DNA from: Tetrahymena elliotti 4EA
Taxonomy: Eukaryota; Ciliophora; Oligohymenophorea; Hymenostomatida; Tetrahymenidae
DNA length: 64,000 nt
Direction: 5' to 3'
Assembly: GCA_000231825.2 (NCBI GenBank)
Contig: JH720299.1
Coordinates: 1,262,134 to 1,326,133, forward strand
How positions within the stretch are numbered: position 1 is the stretch's first letter; each line of letters opens with the position of its first letter. The position numbers were made by a program, and so were the translations under genes. This document shows positions 37,901-50,800 of this stretch, one piece after another. Under the pieces are notes generated by a model that saw only the letters and a program-made list of their open reading frames with translations, was not told the DNA's origin and searched no databases.

Positions 37901-38260
37901 AAAACATTTCAAAGAGCTTAATTTTAAATAGCTAAATAACATATAATAATAGGATTATGCTATTTTAACATGAATTAATTTTAGAAAGGCCTAGAATCTT
38001 TTTGTTCTTCAATAATTGCAGAAAAAAATATAATTAGAATTGATATTCATAAATTAAATTTTATGGTGAAGAGTATACTATTTAGATATAAGCTATTTGG
38101 ATATATATAAATATTTAAAACTTTTGATTAGGGATGCTCAAATAAACATTATCATTTATTTTTGAAAATGGTCTATCTAATTATTCTTGAAGTAAAAAGC
38201 ATGAATTAAAGTTAATAATTTTAAATGTATTTAAAACTTTTTGAATTAAACAGAAAGTGA
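34961..38260 (+). CDS. protein kinase with C-terminal TPR repeats (1099 aa)
   Basis: Single exon from ATG 34961 (first ATG after an in-frame TGA at 34946) to TGA 38258-38260. Residues about 1-260 are Gln/Asn-rich and disordered-looking. A stretch about 260-340 (IQTLGCGFVLQAT, NYLILIRIITDQ) resembles a degraded kinase N-lobe. The main kinase domain starts near residue 370: EGGFGVVFDG (Gly loop), FKIQF (Lys), HLDIKPQNILV (HRD with Leu for Arg), SDFGTSF (intact DFG), YAAQEVID (APE region), KSDIFSFGKTLLNVL. From about residue 700 TPR-like helices follow (SLDCVGQCYLSMGNLEYAKK, ISLNNIAQYHKKAGQ). Catalysis is plausible. Not closely related to the MGCC pair in sequence but has the same kinase-then-TPR plan. 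Confidence 0.85.
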
Positions 38261-38799
38261 TTTCTGTTTTTCTACTGTATTAAATTTTTAACTGAGAATT
38301 CTAATGAAGAATTTCCAAAAAATGCAATTTTATGATTTATTTAATTACTAAATGATAATAATTTATTTAATAAATCTCGATCTACATTGATAATTTAATT
38401 ACCATGAAAATCTATTTTAATAGATTCTCTTTTGTATTTATACTATATATAGAAAAAAGGGTGGTCTAGCCCAAATTATAAAAGCAATATAAAAACACAA
38501 GAATAAAACCAATAACTCCATTGAATTCAAATGATAAAACAGCCAAAACTAATTAATCTTTTAGATTTCATTAGTTTATATATTAATTTCATTTATTCTA
38601 TTCCACTAATATTATTAAAGATTTTAAATAATTATAAAAATATAAAATATTAACTCAAGAAATATTTAAAAAAGTAAAACAGATAAAAAGTGAATTAAAA
38701 ATATAATCAACAAATCAAAAAGCAGCTAAATATCAAAAATACCGAATATGTTTAATTTCAAAAATTCATTGTTAATATTGAAAACCTTTTTACCTCAAA
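38261..38799. other. intergenic stretch with a solitary element-like end
   Basis: AT-rich. Near 38442 the string ACTATATATAG precedes AGGGTGGTCTAGCCCAAA, similar to one end of the palindromic elements at 27673 and 44886 (ATATATAG, then GGGGTCTGGCTCAACC). No matching second end was found, so it is at most a relic. Confidence 0.35.
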
Positions 38800-41700
38800 T
38801 CAAGAGATTAGTGCATTTTGATAAAACGATCCTAATTCTTATGAACCTACTTCACAAAACTTATTGCTACTTTAAAAAATTCACAATATATTATTATTAA
38901 ATAAACTAATATTGAAAGAGAAGAGTGAGAAAAAGATTAAAATTTAAATTAAATTTCAAAAAAAAGCTTATAAAATTTAAACAATAATTTAAATATCAAG
39001 TAAGCCTAATTAAATCAGTCCTACATAAATTTAATTATTTATTTATTTATTCAAAAATGCATAATAAAAAACTATTTTTACCTCAAATCTATCACAAATT
39101 TTTTAGAAAAGAATGTTTTTTCAATTCATTTACTAAATTTTTTACTCCTGCATCACCAATATGATTGTCTCTTTTTAAAAATATTAAGTAAACTCAAATA
39201 AATTCATCAAATCACATATAAATTAAAGTCTTTACTTATTTAAAAACTTATTATTTATATTAAAAAATTATTTTTACTTGAGATTAAGAATCAAAGATTA
39301 GAGCAAGTTAAGTCTTGCCCTAATATTTATGAACCCATTTCACAAATATCATTTTTCCTTTTTTAGTTATAGAAATTTAAATATAGATATATTAATATTG
39401 AATGAATCAGAACAAAATAAAATGTTAATTAAATTAGGAAATAATATATAAATTAAACTAAATATCAAATAAACTGAAACAAATTAGTCTGTCTTTCACT
39501 CTTAAAATAAAGTATTCACTTAAAAAATACTTAATTAATATTGAAACACTATTTTTACTTGAGGCTAAGAGATAAACTTTAGAGATTGAAGCATTTTACT
39601 AAACCAGATCCTAATTTTTACATACCTGTTACGTCAATATAATAAAAATATTGAATAAATAAATAAAATTGTAAAATTAGAAAAAGATAAAAATTTTAAT
39701 AAATAAAGATTAATGAGAGGATATAATATCTATGAAACCCTCCAAATGAGCTAGTCTGTAATCACTATTAAATCTTAATTTATTTTTAAATTAATTCTAT
39801 TCAAAAAGTATTTTTACCCTAGCTAAAGAGTCAAAGTTTAGAGATTAGAGCATTTTGCTAAGTCCAACCCTAATGCTTACAATCCCATTTCCCCAATATT
39901 ATTCTATCTTTAAAAAATAATAAAAATATAAATTATTGAATAAAGAAATATTGAAAGAAACATAATAATATCAAGTAAAACCAAATAAATTAGTCCATCA
40001 GTCATCCATAAATAAAAGTCTCTCTTTATTCAAAAATGCATAATTACATTATATTAATCCAGATCCTAATCCTACCAAACCCATATTACTGATGTAATTT
40101 TACCTTAATTTATACTCAAAGTTAAGACTCAAAATTTAGAGATTAGAACATTTTGCTAAATCTTATCCTATTTATTATGAACCAATCTCACCAATATTAT
40201 TTCTACTTTTAAAATTATAAAAATATACAATATCCTATCAAAAAATATTGAAAGAATCAGAAAAAGATAAAAATGTGAATTCCATTTGAAAATAACAAAT
40301 AAACAATAATGAACTAGCCAAACTAGTATCAAGTAAAACAAAATAAATAATCAGTTACCTCTTAAAAATCAAATTCTTTTTTATTCAAATATGCATAGTT
40401 AATATTAAAAAACTATCTTTACCTCAAGTTAAGAGTCAAATTTTAGAGATTAGAGCATCTTTCTAATATAGATCCTAGTTTTTATGCATCAGTTTCACCA
40501 ATATTATTCCCACTTTTAAAAAATGATAAAAATAAAATATTGAATAAAAATAAAGAAAAAAATAGAAAGAAAGAGAAAACGAAGAATGAAATAAAAATTT
40601 TTAAAAAGCACAATATCAATATATTAAATAATCAATTTCGAAAAAATATATTTACCTTAGTTTAATAGTCAACTCTTAGTCATTAAATTGTTTTAAAGAA
40701 GAATTAATAAGATTACCCTCAAATCAATATATAAGATTGAAAAGGAAGATAAATCAGAGTTTAGTAACTTTTAATAAATAAATGTGAAAATATATAATCT
40801 CGTGAGAAAAATTTAGAATACATTTTTGAGTTCTGTAAAATAGTTAGACTCTAAAACCACATTTTTTTTAATTTTCTTACAACAATTGAAAACGTAAGAA
40901 TTAATTGATAATATCAAAAATTTAATTAAATTTTTCAAATAGATTGAGCAGTATAAACAAATAGAAATATAAATAAATTAGGTCAATGTTCCCTAATCAT
41001 GTATTTGTAATTAAAACTGTATTTTATATATTAAGAGCTAACATATTTTATTATACAGCGACTAAAATTCATAGGATGAGCAATTTAAAAAAATGATTTT
41101 TAGTTCAAATGAAAAAATTTGAAAAAAATTTTTCTTTAAATTTTTTGAATTTTATGTTCATAGAAAATTTAGAAATATTCATTATATATATCTCAAACAA
41201 CAAACAAAACAGATAAGATCAATATTCAATAGATTTTAACTGAATGAAAAATAAGATATTTTACTTTTATAATGAGATACATTAAGATTTAATTTCTTAA
41301 ACTTAAACTTATCTCAAGATGGGTAAATTAAAAATAAAACTTCAATATTAAAAATGGCATGATAATTTAATGAGTCTTTTGGCTTTTAATAGTTTTAGTA
41401 TAAAATGTACAAATTAGTCAGTCAGTTTCTAATTAATTAAATTCTTTATTCAATCAAAATTTGATTATTAGTATTATTAAACAATTTTTACCTTATGTCA
41501 AGATTCAAAATTTAGAGATTAAAGTATTTTAATAGGCCAAGCCCTAATCCTTAGACCCCTATTTCACCAATATTATTAGAGCTTATAAAAATTTTAATAA
41601 TTTAAAATTGAATAAAAAATGTTGAAAGAATGAAAAAACAATAAAATGTGAATGAAATTTAAAATAATAAGTAAAAATTAATATATCAACTAAAAAATAA

Positions 41701-42041
41701 GAAAACCCAAATTAATTAGTCAGTTAATTACTGTAAAAATACATATTTAATATTGTAAAATATTTGTACTAGAAATTGATATTCGCAGTTTAGAGGTTAG
41801 AGCAATTTTCTAAGCCTGACACTAATCCTAATGCTCCCAAATTACCAATATTATTTGAACTTTTAACAAATTGAAAAAAATATAAAATATAAAATATTGA
41901 AAGAATGAAAAAACCATAAAAATGAGTGAAATATGAAATTAATAAATTTTACTAGAGATCAAGGATTAAAGTTTAGAGATTACAGCATTTTGATAAGGTA
42001 AATCTAATCCTTTAGATCCCATTTCACCAATATTATTCTAC
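38800..42041 (-). pseudogene. second LRR exon array, decaying
   Basis: Minus-strand cassettes of the same 90-nt, phase-2 LRR type. Well preserved: 41770-41859, 41492-41581, 40423-40512, 40116-40205, 39818-39907; typical repeat NNIGEMGLQALGLDLAKC then SNLQTLTLQL. Damaged: 41953-42041 (89 nt, frameshifted), about 40650-40710 (lacks the first third), about 40030-40100 (half unit), 39559 upwards (good repeat, acceptor AG missing), 39278-39357 (80 nt, TGA), 39082-39170 (89 nt, TGA near its end), 38794-38869 (76 nt, TGA 38802-38800). No kinase domain or convincing start exon fits between 42041 and the kinesin gene at 42700. It could be a 5'-truncated gene still spliced around bad cassettes, but pseudogene is more likely. 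Confidence 0.7.
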
Positions 42042-42699
42042 CTTTTAAAAAATTGTATAGAAACATAAATTAAACTTAAAAACATTGAATAAAAATAAAT
42101 GAATCAGTCAAATATCAAGTAAAATCAAATAAATTTATTGGTGTATTTATTCGAAGAATACATAATTTTTATCAAAAAACTATTTTTACTAAAGGTTAAT
42201 AGATCTAAAATAATCTGAATTCAAATAGTTATAACATAAATTAAACAAATGAATTATTTAAAAATAAAAAAGAATTTTAATGAAATTAAGAAAGAAATTA
42301 AAAATTAAAATATAAACAAAATAGTTATTTAGTTAGTATATAGGTTTTATAAATAAAATTATTTATATATTATTATTTCCTAAGAAAATTTTATTTAGTT
42401 TATTGCTTTTTTTATGAATGATTATTTGATTTCAAAAACATTCAAAATCCAATTTATATTTATTCAATAAAACAAACTTCTCACTTGTTTATTCATTATT
42501 ATCGACTCATTATTTATTTTTTAATTATTTGTTTAATGAAAAATTCCATAAGAAGTATTTTAAATAATAGATTTATTAATTTTTTTATCATTTTTATGCA
42601 TGTATTGTAAAGCTCTAACTTCTTTACTATGTTAAAGTTTAGTTTAAATATTAGTAGCAAGTTGTTTATTATCTACATTTTATTTTATTATTAGGATTT
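42042..42699. other. spacer between the LRR array and the kinesin gene
   Basis: AT-rich. A cassette tail relic (LRR end followed by GTAAAAATAG on the minus strand) lies near 42180-42225. The high end should contain the kinesin 3' UTR. Confidence 0.4.
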
Positions 42700-45600
42700 T
42701 CAAAAGTTACTCAGATTATTATCATATCTTTGATGACCTTTCATAATTGGGTCTATATTCATTGGATTTATATTAAATTAATAGGAATTAGGAGCAGGTG
42801 CATTCGATAATGGTTTTAGTTACCCATCTAATATTTGATAAATAATATGTTAAATCAAATAGATTTTTAATTTTATTTTTAATTTACTTTTTTATGGTTT
42901 TCTTGCTTCTGGTTATGCTGAATAAGAATGTGAAGAATGCCCATTTGGCTAGTTTGATTTCTCAATTAAATTTAACAAATTATTAGCATTAGGATTGTTA
43001 ACTGGATCCAAAATGATACCATTTATATTTTTTTTAGGATTAGACTAATTAACTATTTCTATTTCATTTCCTAATCTATTATGAAGATTAGAAGAAGGTA
43101 AATTGTATTAATTATAGTGATTCTTAGATTTATCTGTAGGGAGATTAGGATTTGTCCCATATTTAGCATCTATTTATTTAAATCAAATTAAAAATCAATA
43201 AATATTAATTAATAGATATTTAATAGAAAATAATTTTACTGTTTGAGTTTACTTTAGTCACACTATTCTTACGATTTTTACTTCTACCTCTTGAGTTAAC
43301 TCGAATTTATTTTTCATTATTATTAAATGATATGTCCATTTAGCTCTTTGATTGATATGAATCATCTACCTCAAACATTGTGCTATTTTGTGTCTTTTCA
43401 AACTCCAACCTTCTTGATTCTTTTTCAGCATTTACTTATTCCATTGCTATTATTAATCATAAAAAATTAATACATATTTCAGTAGTTAAATTAAGGAAAA
43501 TAAACAATCATTATATCGACTATAAAGCTCATTAAAGGAATTAAATCAATCTAAAAGGTTAAATTTATTTTATGGTAAAAATAACGTAAAAGTAATTAAT
43601 TTATTAATTAATTAAAATAATTAAATTATTTTTTAAAGAAGTGAACAAGCTGTACCAACAGTTTTTTTTAATTAAAAATCAAGTCTGTATTATTGATTGT
43701 AGTATTTTACATTTTTTTATTCATCAAACTTTCATAAAAATTTTGATAAATTTTTACCTTGATTTTGAGGTAATTTAGGGAATCTAATTTCTCTGTTTTT
43801 AAAGAAGAAAGGAGGAACTTTATATGAATTGGAATCTTCATCAAAAATAGATTATGATTTAACTATTTCATATTCAGTTCTAGTTAAAAGCATGTCAATA
43901 ATAGCTTTGTTTAATTTATCAGTTAGTTCAAGGTGTCTAATTGTATCAAGAAGTTCTTCTTTATCATCTTCATGCTCATTTTAAAGATCTTTGACTTCTT
44001 CGAGAGCTTACTTTAATTTTTTTCTAAGAATTTTATTATTCTCTCTAAGTTAAGAAACTTCTTCTTGTAAAGATTTAAATTCATTTTCTTATTGCAATAA
44101 ATTTTCTTCATTTCTTTTTTTTTCTTCTAAAAGTTGTTCTTTTAATTTATTTTACTTTTTTACTTTCTTCCTCAACTCTTGATATTTCTTTTAAGCTTCA
44201 GATTATTAATTATCTTAAACATTACCTCCTTATATTTTATTTTATTCTAATTATTTTAATTTTTCAGCCATCTCCTAAACAAGTCTTTTTTCTTCTTATA
44301 GCTTTTCTTCTTTTTACTGCATTTCATTCATCATTTTTTACTTTTACTAATTCATTTCTTCTTATTGCTCTTGCAGCTTTTTTAATTCTTCAAATTATTA
44401 CTTATTTCTAATAACTTAACTTTCACTAATTTCAACACCTTTAACCATTTTTACAGGGCTATCAGATTAATTGCTTAAACCTCCTCCTGGTCCTTAATTT
44501 TCTAGCATTCTACGTAATCTATTAATTTCCTCAGCATATTCTTTCAACAAAGCATCCTTAGGATCTTCATTAACCTTAGGTTAATTCTTAATATTCTTAG
44601 CTCTTGAAGCATACCTTAAAGTTCCTAATGTTTCATCATACGAATAATCAGCAGGAGAAATAGCTGCTATCATAATAGTTTTTGTATTACCACCAAGGGA
44701 ATCTTCCAAAAGTCTTGTTAACTTTGAATCTCTATAAGGAATATGGTGAGTTCTACCATCAACAAGAGCAGATATAACGTTACCTTTATAATAAAAATAA
44801 ATTATTCACAAAATTTCATTTAAAATATTATTGGTTATTGTTGAATAAATAAAGAAGTTCAAAAATTATCACTTCATTATTTATTATATATAGTAATACT
44901 CGGGGTNNNNNNNNNNNNNNNNNNNNNNNNNNNNNNNNNNNNNNNNNNNNNNNNNNNNNNNNNNNNNNNNNNNNNNNNNNNNNNNNNNNNNNNNNNNNNN
45001 NNNNNNAGCCAGACCCCGAGTATTACTATATATTTTATTTTTTTAATTATCATTAAAAATATAAATTAATAATCAAGATATTTCTCCTGCTTTTATTTCC
45101 ATGCAAATTTATTGATTATAAACCCTAAAATTTTAGCAAAAATTATATATATTTTAAAGATTTTTTAATTACCTAGAGCACTGAGTGATAAATTAATTTT
45201 ATTTGCTTCCTTTAAACGATCTCCAGTTGCTTAAGTTTTGCTTTATCTCTCCGAACCTGCTAAATCTACTAAATTTAATTTTCCTGCACGAAAATGTTAA
45301 TTTCCTGCTGAATCAATTTCACTAGTTTCAATATAAATAGTAAATATACTATGAGACCTACTTGAATCTTTGTTCATTGCTGTTGCACCTATTTTAGAAA
45401 AAATAAAAGCTCTTCATTCATTATATTTTGTATTTAATTTTAATTTATATATTTCTTAATAAAATGAATCTATTTAGGGGATATGTGAGGTTATTAACTT
45501 ACAAAGGAATTATTTATTCTATCTTTCAATTGTATTTTTAAATTAAAAGAATGATCTTTGGTCCCTCAGCCAATACTTTAAAAAAATCATTTTTTAATGG

Positions 45601-46825
45601 TTTTTTTAGTTAAAATCTATTTTTTTGGAAATCATTTATATTTATATTTATGGAATTTTACTATCATACAATTATTAAATATAATTTGTATCTTCTAATA
45701 TTCATTTCAAATAATTTATCTTTGATTATAAAAACTATAAAAGACATTTTAATTAGTTTTTGAGTGTAGAGATTTTAAGGTATTTACGTAGTTTATAGTT
45801 TACAATTCAATTAAATCAAACTAATGTATCTATTAATTTATTAAGAATATGCTTGACTTGTAAACTTTTAGAAATTTATTTTAAATTGTTTCTATTTTAT
45901 CTGAAAATAATTAATGAGTTAATAAGCAATTTTGGGATTGAGTTTTTTATTTTTATAAAATTCTTACCTATCGAACGATTTTCGTTTCCTTTGTGCATAA
46001 GATTTTCCATTTCTCTAATTGATTTAACTACAATTTGATTCAAGTCCTTTACAAAAACACCTTTTTCTGGTGATTATTTAAGCTCAAATTTAGCTTTAGG
46101 ATCTTTAGAAAGAAGATCATGAATCTCTTCATTATATATTTCAAGAAATGAAACTCTAACTAAAAATTCTTTTGAGCCTGTTGTTTCAATTAAATTAATA
46201 ATATGAGAAAATGTTCTAGGGATGATTCCTTTCTCTTCTTCTTTGCTTGGGTCTCCCATCATTGTATGTGTTTTACCACAACCTTTTTGTATAAATTAAA
46301 ACCTTTTTATTCATAATCAGCAACTAAATTAGGTTTTGATAATATATTTTTAAATAAATTTCATATTTAGCTTATTTCTTCCAAATTTCTATTCTATTTT
46401 TTGCTTTTACTTTTGTTGATTTCTTTCATCTTAACACTTTTATTTCTTTTCCAACCATTTTTATTTCATTCTTTAATAAATCAAACACATCACAAACCAA
46501 AAAAATAACTATTAACAATTAATACTAAGCCTAGGCTTAAAATTTTACCTGTTTAACCATATGCAAATATAGTTCCATTATAACCTTCAAAAACACTTTC
46601 TACTAAAGGAAATGCACTTGCTTCATAAACTAGTTATTGTTAAACTTTCTGATAGAATACAGCATCATAAGAAAAGACCTTTTCTGAACCAGCTTAGTTG
46701 GGCTTTCTAAGCACAATTTGATTGAGTTTAGTATCAACTTCAACGCATTCTTTGCTATTATTTTATTTTTCTTTATCATTCATAGGTCTAACACGGACCA
46801 TGACTTTTACACACTCTTAGGGCAT
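42700..46825 (-). CDS. kinesin-2 type motor protein (816 aa, 7 exons)
   Basis: Plus-end-directed microtubule motor; kinesin-2 motors drive anterograde intraflagellar transport. Exons: 46549-46825 (ATG), 45968-46282, 45173-45388, 43758-44783, 43240-43446, 42888-43169, 42700-42827 (TGA 42702-42700); total 2451 nt, in frame. N-terminal motor about residues 1-340: VRVRPMND, P-loop GQTGCGKT (split by intron 1), [32 protein letters not shown]. Neck region [20 protein letters not shown], which is the kinesin-2 signature. A Gln/Glu/Lys-rich coiled coil follows (about 380-620), then [15 protein letters not shown] and [12 protein letters not shown], and a basic/Asn-rich tail. The paralogue (KIF3A- or KIF3B-like) cannot be told. 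Intron 3 (44784-45172) holds a palindromic element and the assembly gap. Upstream neighbour on the same strand is an axonemal protein gene. Confidence 0.95.
44886..45033. mobile_element. palindromic element in kinesin intron 3, interior unsequenced
   Basis: Left end ATATATAGTAATACTCGGGG and right end (its reverse complement) flank the N run. Directly outside, TTTATT is present on both sides (44880-44885 and 45034-45039), a 6-bp target duplication like that of the 27673 element. The right arm continues ACCCCGAG inward with AGCC, as in the other copy (GGGGTCTGGCT). It is intronic and does not touch coding sequence. Confidence 0.8.
44907..45006. other. assembly gap, 100 N
   Basis: Exactly 100 N, a placeholder of unknown true size. 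It lies inside the palindromic element, so hairpin formation or a repeat collapse during sequencing is the probable cause. Confidence 0.98.
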
Positions 46826-48190
46826 TTTCAAATTAAATGGTTATTTGACTATTTATAATCTAACTAAAGAATCCTTGATATATAACTTATTTAAATCTTG
46901 TATAACTTATTCTACTGAAACCTTGCTTTTTAGTTGTCTTTTATTATTGTAGCTATTTTATTAGTTTTAGTATAGCTAAAAATTGAATTTGTTGAAGTAC
47001 TTTTTTAGTTAACTAAAAACTTTGATCTGGTCAATTAGTAATAATTTATTAATTTTTAGAAGTGATATTTATTTACTTGCTTATGAATATAAATTTCAAA
47101 ACTAATGAATGATATTCACACATAAATTATTCATAAAATTACATCAATTCATTAATTGAATTAAATATTATCAATTTTTACAACTTCATTTATTCAGTCC
47201 TATATTTCATTTACCATTCATAAATTATAATTAATTTCATGCTAATTTAATGTTTTTTATTATATTCTGTCTGCATTTTTATCACTAATTTAATCTTAAA
47301 TTAAGCTTTTCATGTTTTTTAATAGCTTTTCTATTTAATTTACAAAAAGTAAATGAAATGATAATAGTTTTTCATTGATTCTAATAATAAATTAGCTTAT
47401 TAGTGAATTTTCATCAAAAAATAATTCATAAATATTATAATTTATATTAATCTTATATCCATTCCTTCACCTCAAAAAATCTTCTTATTTTCATTTCAAA
47501 AATTTTAATTTCTTTATTTCCAAAATAATAAGATAGTTACTTATCTTCATCCTAAAATAAAAAGTAAATAAAAAAGCAACATATTTTAAATAATTTTTTG
47601 GAAATTTGGATTATTTTATTAGTAAATAAACAAAAAGCGAGGAGTATTTTTTGAGTAATATTACAATAAATATTTAAATAAATAAGGATGATTGAATCAT
47701 TTATTATATAAAAATCTTAAATTAATAAATGAGTTTAAAAGAATATCTAAGTTTTTTGATAAAACTTTTACTTTCTTGAGAAAAATAATTTAAAATAAAA
47801 AATTGAAAATATTTTTTAGAATGAAAAAATGAGTTTAATTGATTTAAAAAAATAATAAAATAAAATTGATATAAAAATATCTGAATTAATACAATACCAA
47901 AGATAATTTGAATAACTATAAATAGCTAAATAGATTTTATTTTATTTAATACTTAATATTTAATATATATATGAACGCTTAAAATTAATATAGTTGCTAA
48001 CTCTATCTATAATGACTACTCTACTTCTTTCTAGTGAGTTTGCTGCTAAAAAATACTACTACTTACAAGAAGGATAGGACACATTATTTTTATTATTAAA
48101 TAATGTAAACAAAATTATATATTTATAATCTTTAAGCGTTTTAGACTTTTCAAAGGCAATGGATTTTTTTATTTTACAAAAATTTTTTGT
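46826..48190. other. spacer between kinesin and SAXO-like genes
   Basis: AT-rich, no gene seen. It should contain the kinesin promoter (low side) and the 3' UTR of the SAXO-like gene (high side). Confidence 0.5.
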
Positions 48191-50800
48191 TCAATTAGCT
48201 TCAACTTAATGTTCCTTTTTAGATGTTTCTCTGAGCTCAACTTCAACAGGACATAAGTTGGTGTAATCCTTGAAATCTTTTTAATTTAATGATTAAAATT
48301 GTCCCTTGAAAGAGGGTGCACCAGTGATTAATTCATCTGAAGCCTTATATCTAATAGCTCTATCACCTGGCTTGTAGGGTTTGAAGAATTCTTAGGAAGT
48401 GGTTATTCCCAAGAATGGAATAGGTGACTTAACCATGGTGGTAGTATGATTGTTTAAAGTTGGTTCAGCTTTAGGAGCATTCATCTTATAGAAATCTTTT
48501 TTGTAAGTAGTTTAACCATGGAAGGGCATTTCATCAATAGTAGTTCTCTAAGAGTAACCCTTAATAGGTTAATAAGGGACACAGCCCCATTCGAGGAAAT
48601 CTCTTTTATAGTGAGATCTTCCACATTAGAGAGGCTTATAGTCATATTTCTATTCAGGCTTGAACTATTAGTGCGCTAAATAGTATTTCTAATCAGGCTT
48701 AGTGAAATCAGTGTGATTTACAGACTTAAGATCAATTGTATTGATGTTACCTTTCATGTTTTCATACATTCCATAATCAAAATCAATATCTTTCAATCCC
48801 TTCTTAGGAACATAATTTATCTTGTAAATTGATTAAGCAGGAGTAACATTAAAAGGTTGCTTTAAGTGAGAGTTTTTAGCATAAGCACACCTATGTTTAC
48901 CACAAGTACATCTATAGCAAACGCATAAACCTATATTAATATTCATTCATTAAAAATGAAAATATTTAAGAATATTTTATAAAATTAAAACCTAAAATAA
49001 ACAAATTTTTTCCCTGATTTTACAAAATATTATTAATGATAAAATTAATTTATTTTTATATTAAAATTGATATTTTGAATGAATTTATCATTCAATTTTT
49101 TAAAGTCTTTATAAAACTGAAATTTAAGCTAAACAAAAGTATTTATTTTTCTTTATAATTAAATCATCATTTATAAATTATTAAAATTGATATCTTCTTA
49201 TGAATATTGGCTAAGAATTAAGAGTTAATTTTTTTCTACAAGTAAAATTTTGTTTGATGTATTATAAAGAATATTGTGAAAAAAATATTATGGATTCATG
49301 CTTAGAATTTTCTAATGAAAATAGATATATTTGTTTAGATATGTTTAATTAATGATTTGTCTTTTATAAAAAAAAATCAAATCAATCTTTTGTTAAATAT
49401 CTTTATTTATTATAATTATTTAGAAGATTTCTTTTGATGGCAATAAAATTTTCCAGTGATAAACGAAAATAAAAATTGAGTTCAGATTACTTTAATTAAA
49501 TAAATGATATCTAAGGCAAATTGTAACTTTCATTTCAAAATGCGGGAAAAGATTATTAATTAATTTGATGCATCAAATAATAAATAAATTATAATTTGCG
49601 TGAGCGAATTATAAAATTAGTTAATGAATCAATATTATTTTATTCAAAGTTAGTTATCATTATCAAATTAATAACTTTTTAGCAACAAACAAAATAATCA
49701 TTTAACTTTTTTGTTAAATTTCTCTTTTCAATTATTCAATTAACTTTGTTGAATACTTTATAAAAATTTAGTTGATATTGAATAGTTATTTGAAGCTTTT
49801 ACTTGAATGCTTCTAAAATATTTATTTTAATAGGATTATTATTGGATGTATTTTATCTATCTAAATAATTTATTCTTAAAGCAGATTCTATATGAAAATG
49901 ATTTGTTTCTAACAATAAAAATTTGTTAAAAATAATTCTTTTTCGCAATAAAAAATATGTAAGATCATATGAGTGTTAAAGCAATTCTTATTTAAAATCA
50001 TTTATCTTATTATGAAAAAAAAGATTTGTCCATATTCGTTAGATTTTTTGTTTTTTGATGTAGGGTATTTGTTTATCATTGGTTTTTTAAATATTATTTT
50101 ATAAGAAATGCATTTGTAATTAATTACCTCTTAAATGCTTGTAGTAGATTTCATTCATGTTAATGTAACTATCAACTTCAGATTCCATTTGGCTTTTAAC
50201 TTAGCAACTCTTTCCTTCTTAATCTTGGTACTTGCTTCCAGTATATTCACTTTCAGCAGGACAATTATTTTATGATTGAACATTCTTGTTAGATATGATT
50301 GATTCTACATTATTTAACAAACCTTAAATATCTTCATGATTATTTGCATGAGCATGGTTGCCTCCATGATTACCAGGAAGACACTTAGAAGAACAGGGCT
50401 TTGCACAGAAATTTTGCTGAGATTAAGAGAGATTAGGTAACTAGGAATGAGATTAAGCTCTATTGTTATTTGGCTTGTATCTGAAGTTTGGCAAATACTC
50501 ATTGGAGAAATTATTTTCAGGGACAGGAACTATTTTACCATTAATAACTCTGACCATTTTTTTGGTAAGATTCAAAGGATTTTTTGATTTATCTGCCTAA
50601 ATCTATTACTGATATGAATGCTAAGACAAAGCATCATTAATACCTTTAGACATGGTAGCATTTTTTGTTGATTATGGATGCAACTGAATTTCATTTTGGT
50701 ATCTCTATTAACGGAAGTTTTCCTATGAAGATCTACGAGAGTAGTTCAAGTTTGTCTAAGATTAATTGTAACCTTTGTTTCTCAATATGCTCTAGCTCAT
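48191..50800 (-). CDS. SAXO/FAM154-like axonemal microtubule-stabilising protein (470 aa, 2 exons)
   Basis: Exons 50128-50800 (ATG) and 48191-48930 (TGA 48193-48191), total 1413 nt. The intron is 1197 nt. Exon 2 starts with a cysteine cluster, GLCVCYRCTCGKHRC, the hallmark N-terminal motif of SAXO (stabiliser of axonemal microtubules) proteins. It is followed by repeated Mn-like modules: DFTKPDQKYYLAHQQFKP, SHYKRDFLEWG, QTTYKKDFYKM, GITTSQEFFKPYKPGDR, SFKGQFQSLNQKDF. SAXO proteins bind and stabilise axonemal and basal-body microtubules. The 225-residue N-terminal extension before the Cys motif (Ser/Asn/Gln-rich, with a CAKPCSSKC cluster and HGGNHAHANNH) is longer than usual in the family. A first-exon extension of this size is the odd feature; the splice joins cleanly (AGAG|GTAATT, ATATAG|GTTTATG). 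Neighbouring a ciliary kinesin fits a cilium role, though co-location alone proves nothing. Confidence 0.85.
48931..50127 (-). other. 1.2-kb intron of the SAXO-like gene
   Basis: GTAATTAATT donor and ATTAATATAG acceptor on the minus strand. AT-rich throughout; no nested gene, RNA or element seen. It is several times longer than most introns in the window. Confidence 0.7.

Noticed and set aside
38442..38490. Third copy of the palindromic element
   Set aside because: Only one end-like string is present, with mismatches, no inverted partner and no flanking duplication, so it was kept only as a note.
50314..50502. 62-residue minus-strand open frame starting MSICQTSDTS
   Set aside because: Shifted-frame shadow of exon 1 of the SAXO-like gene.
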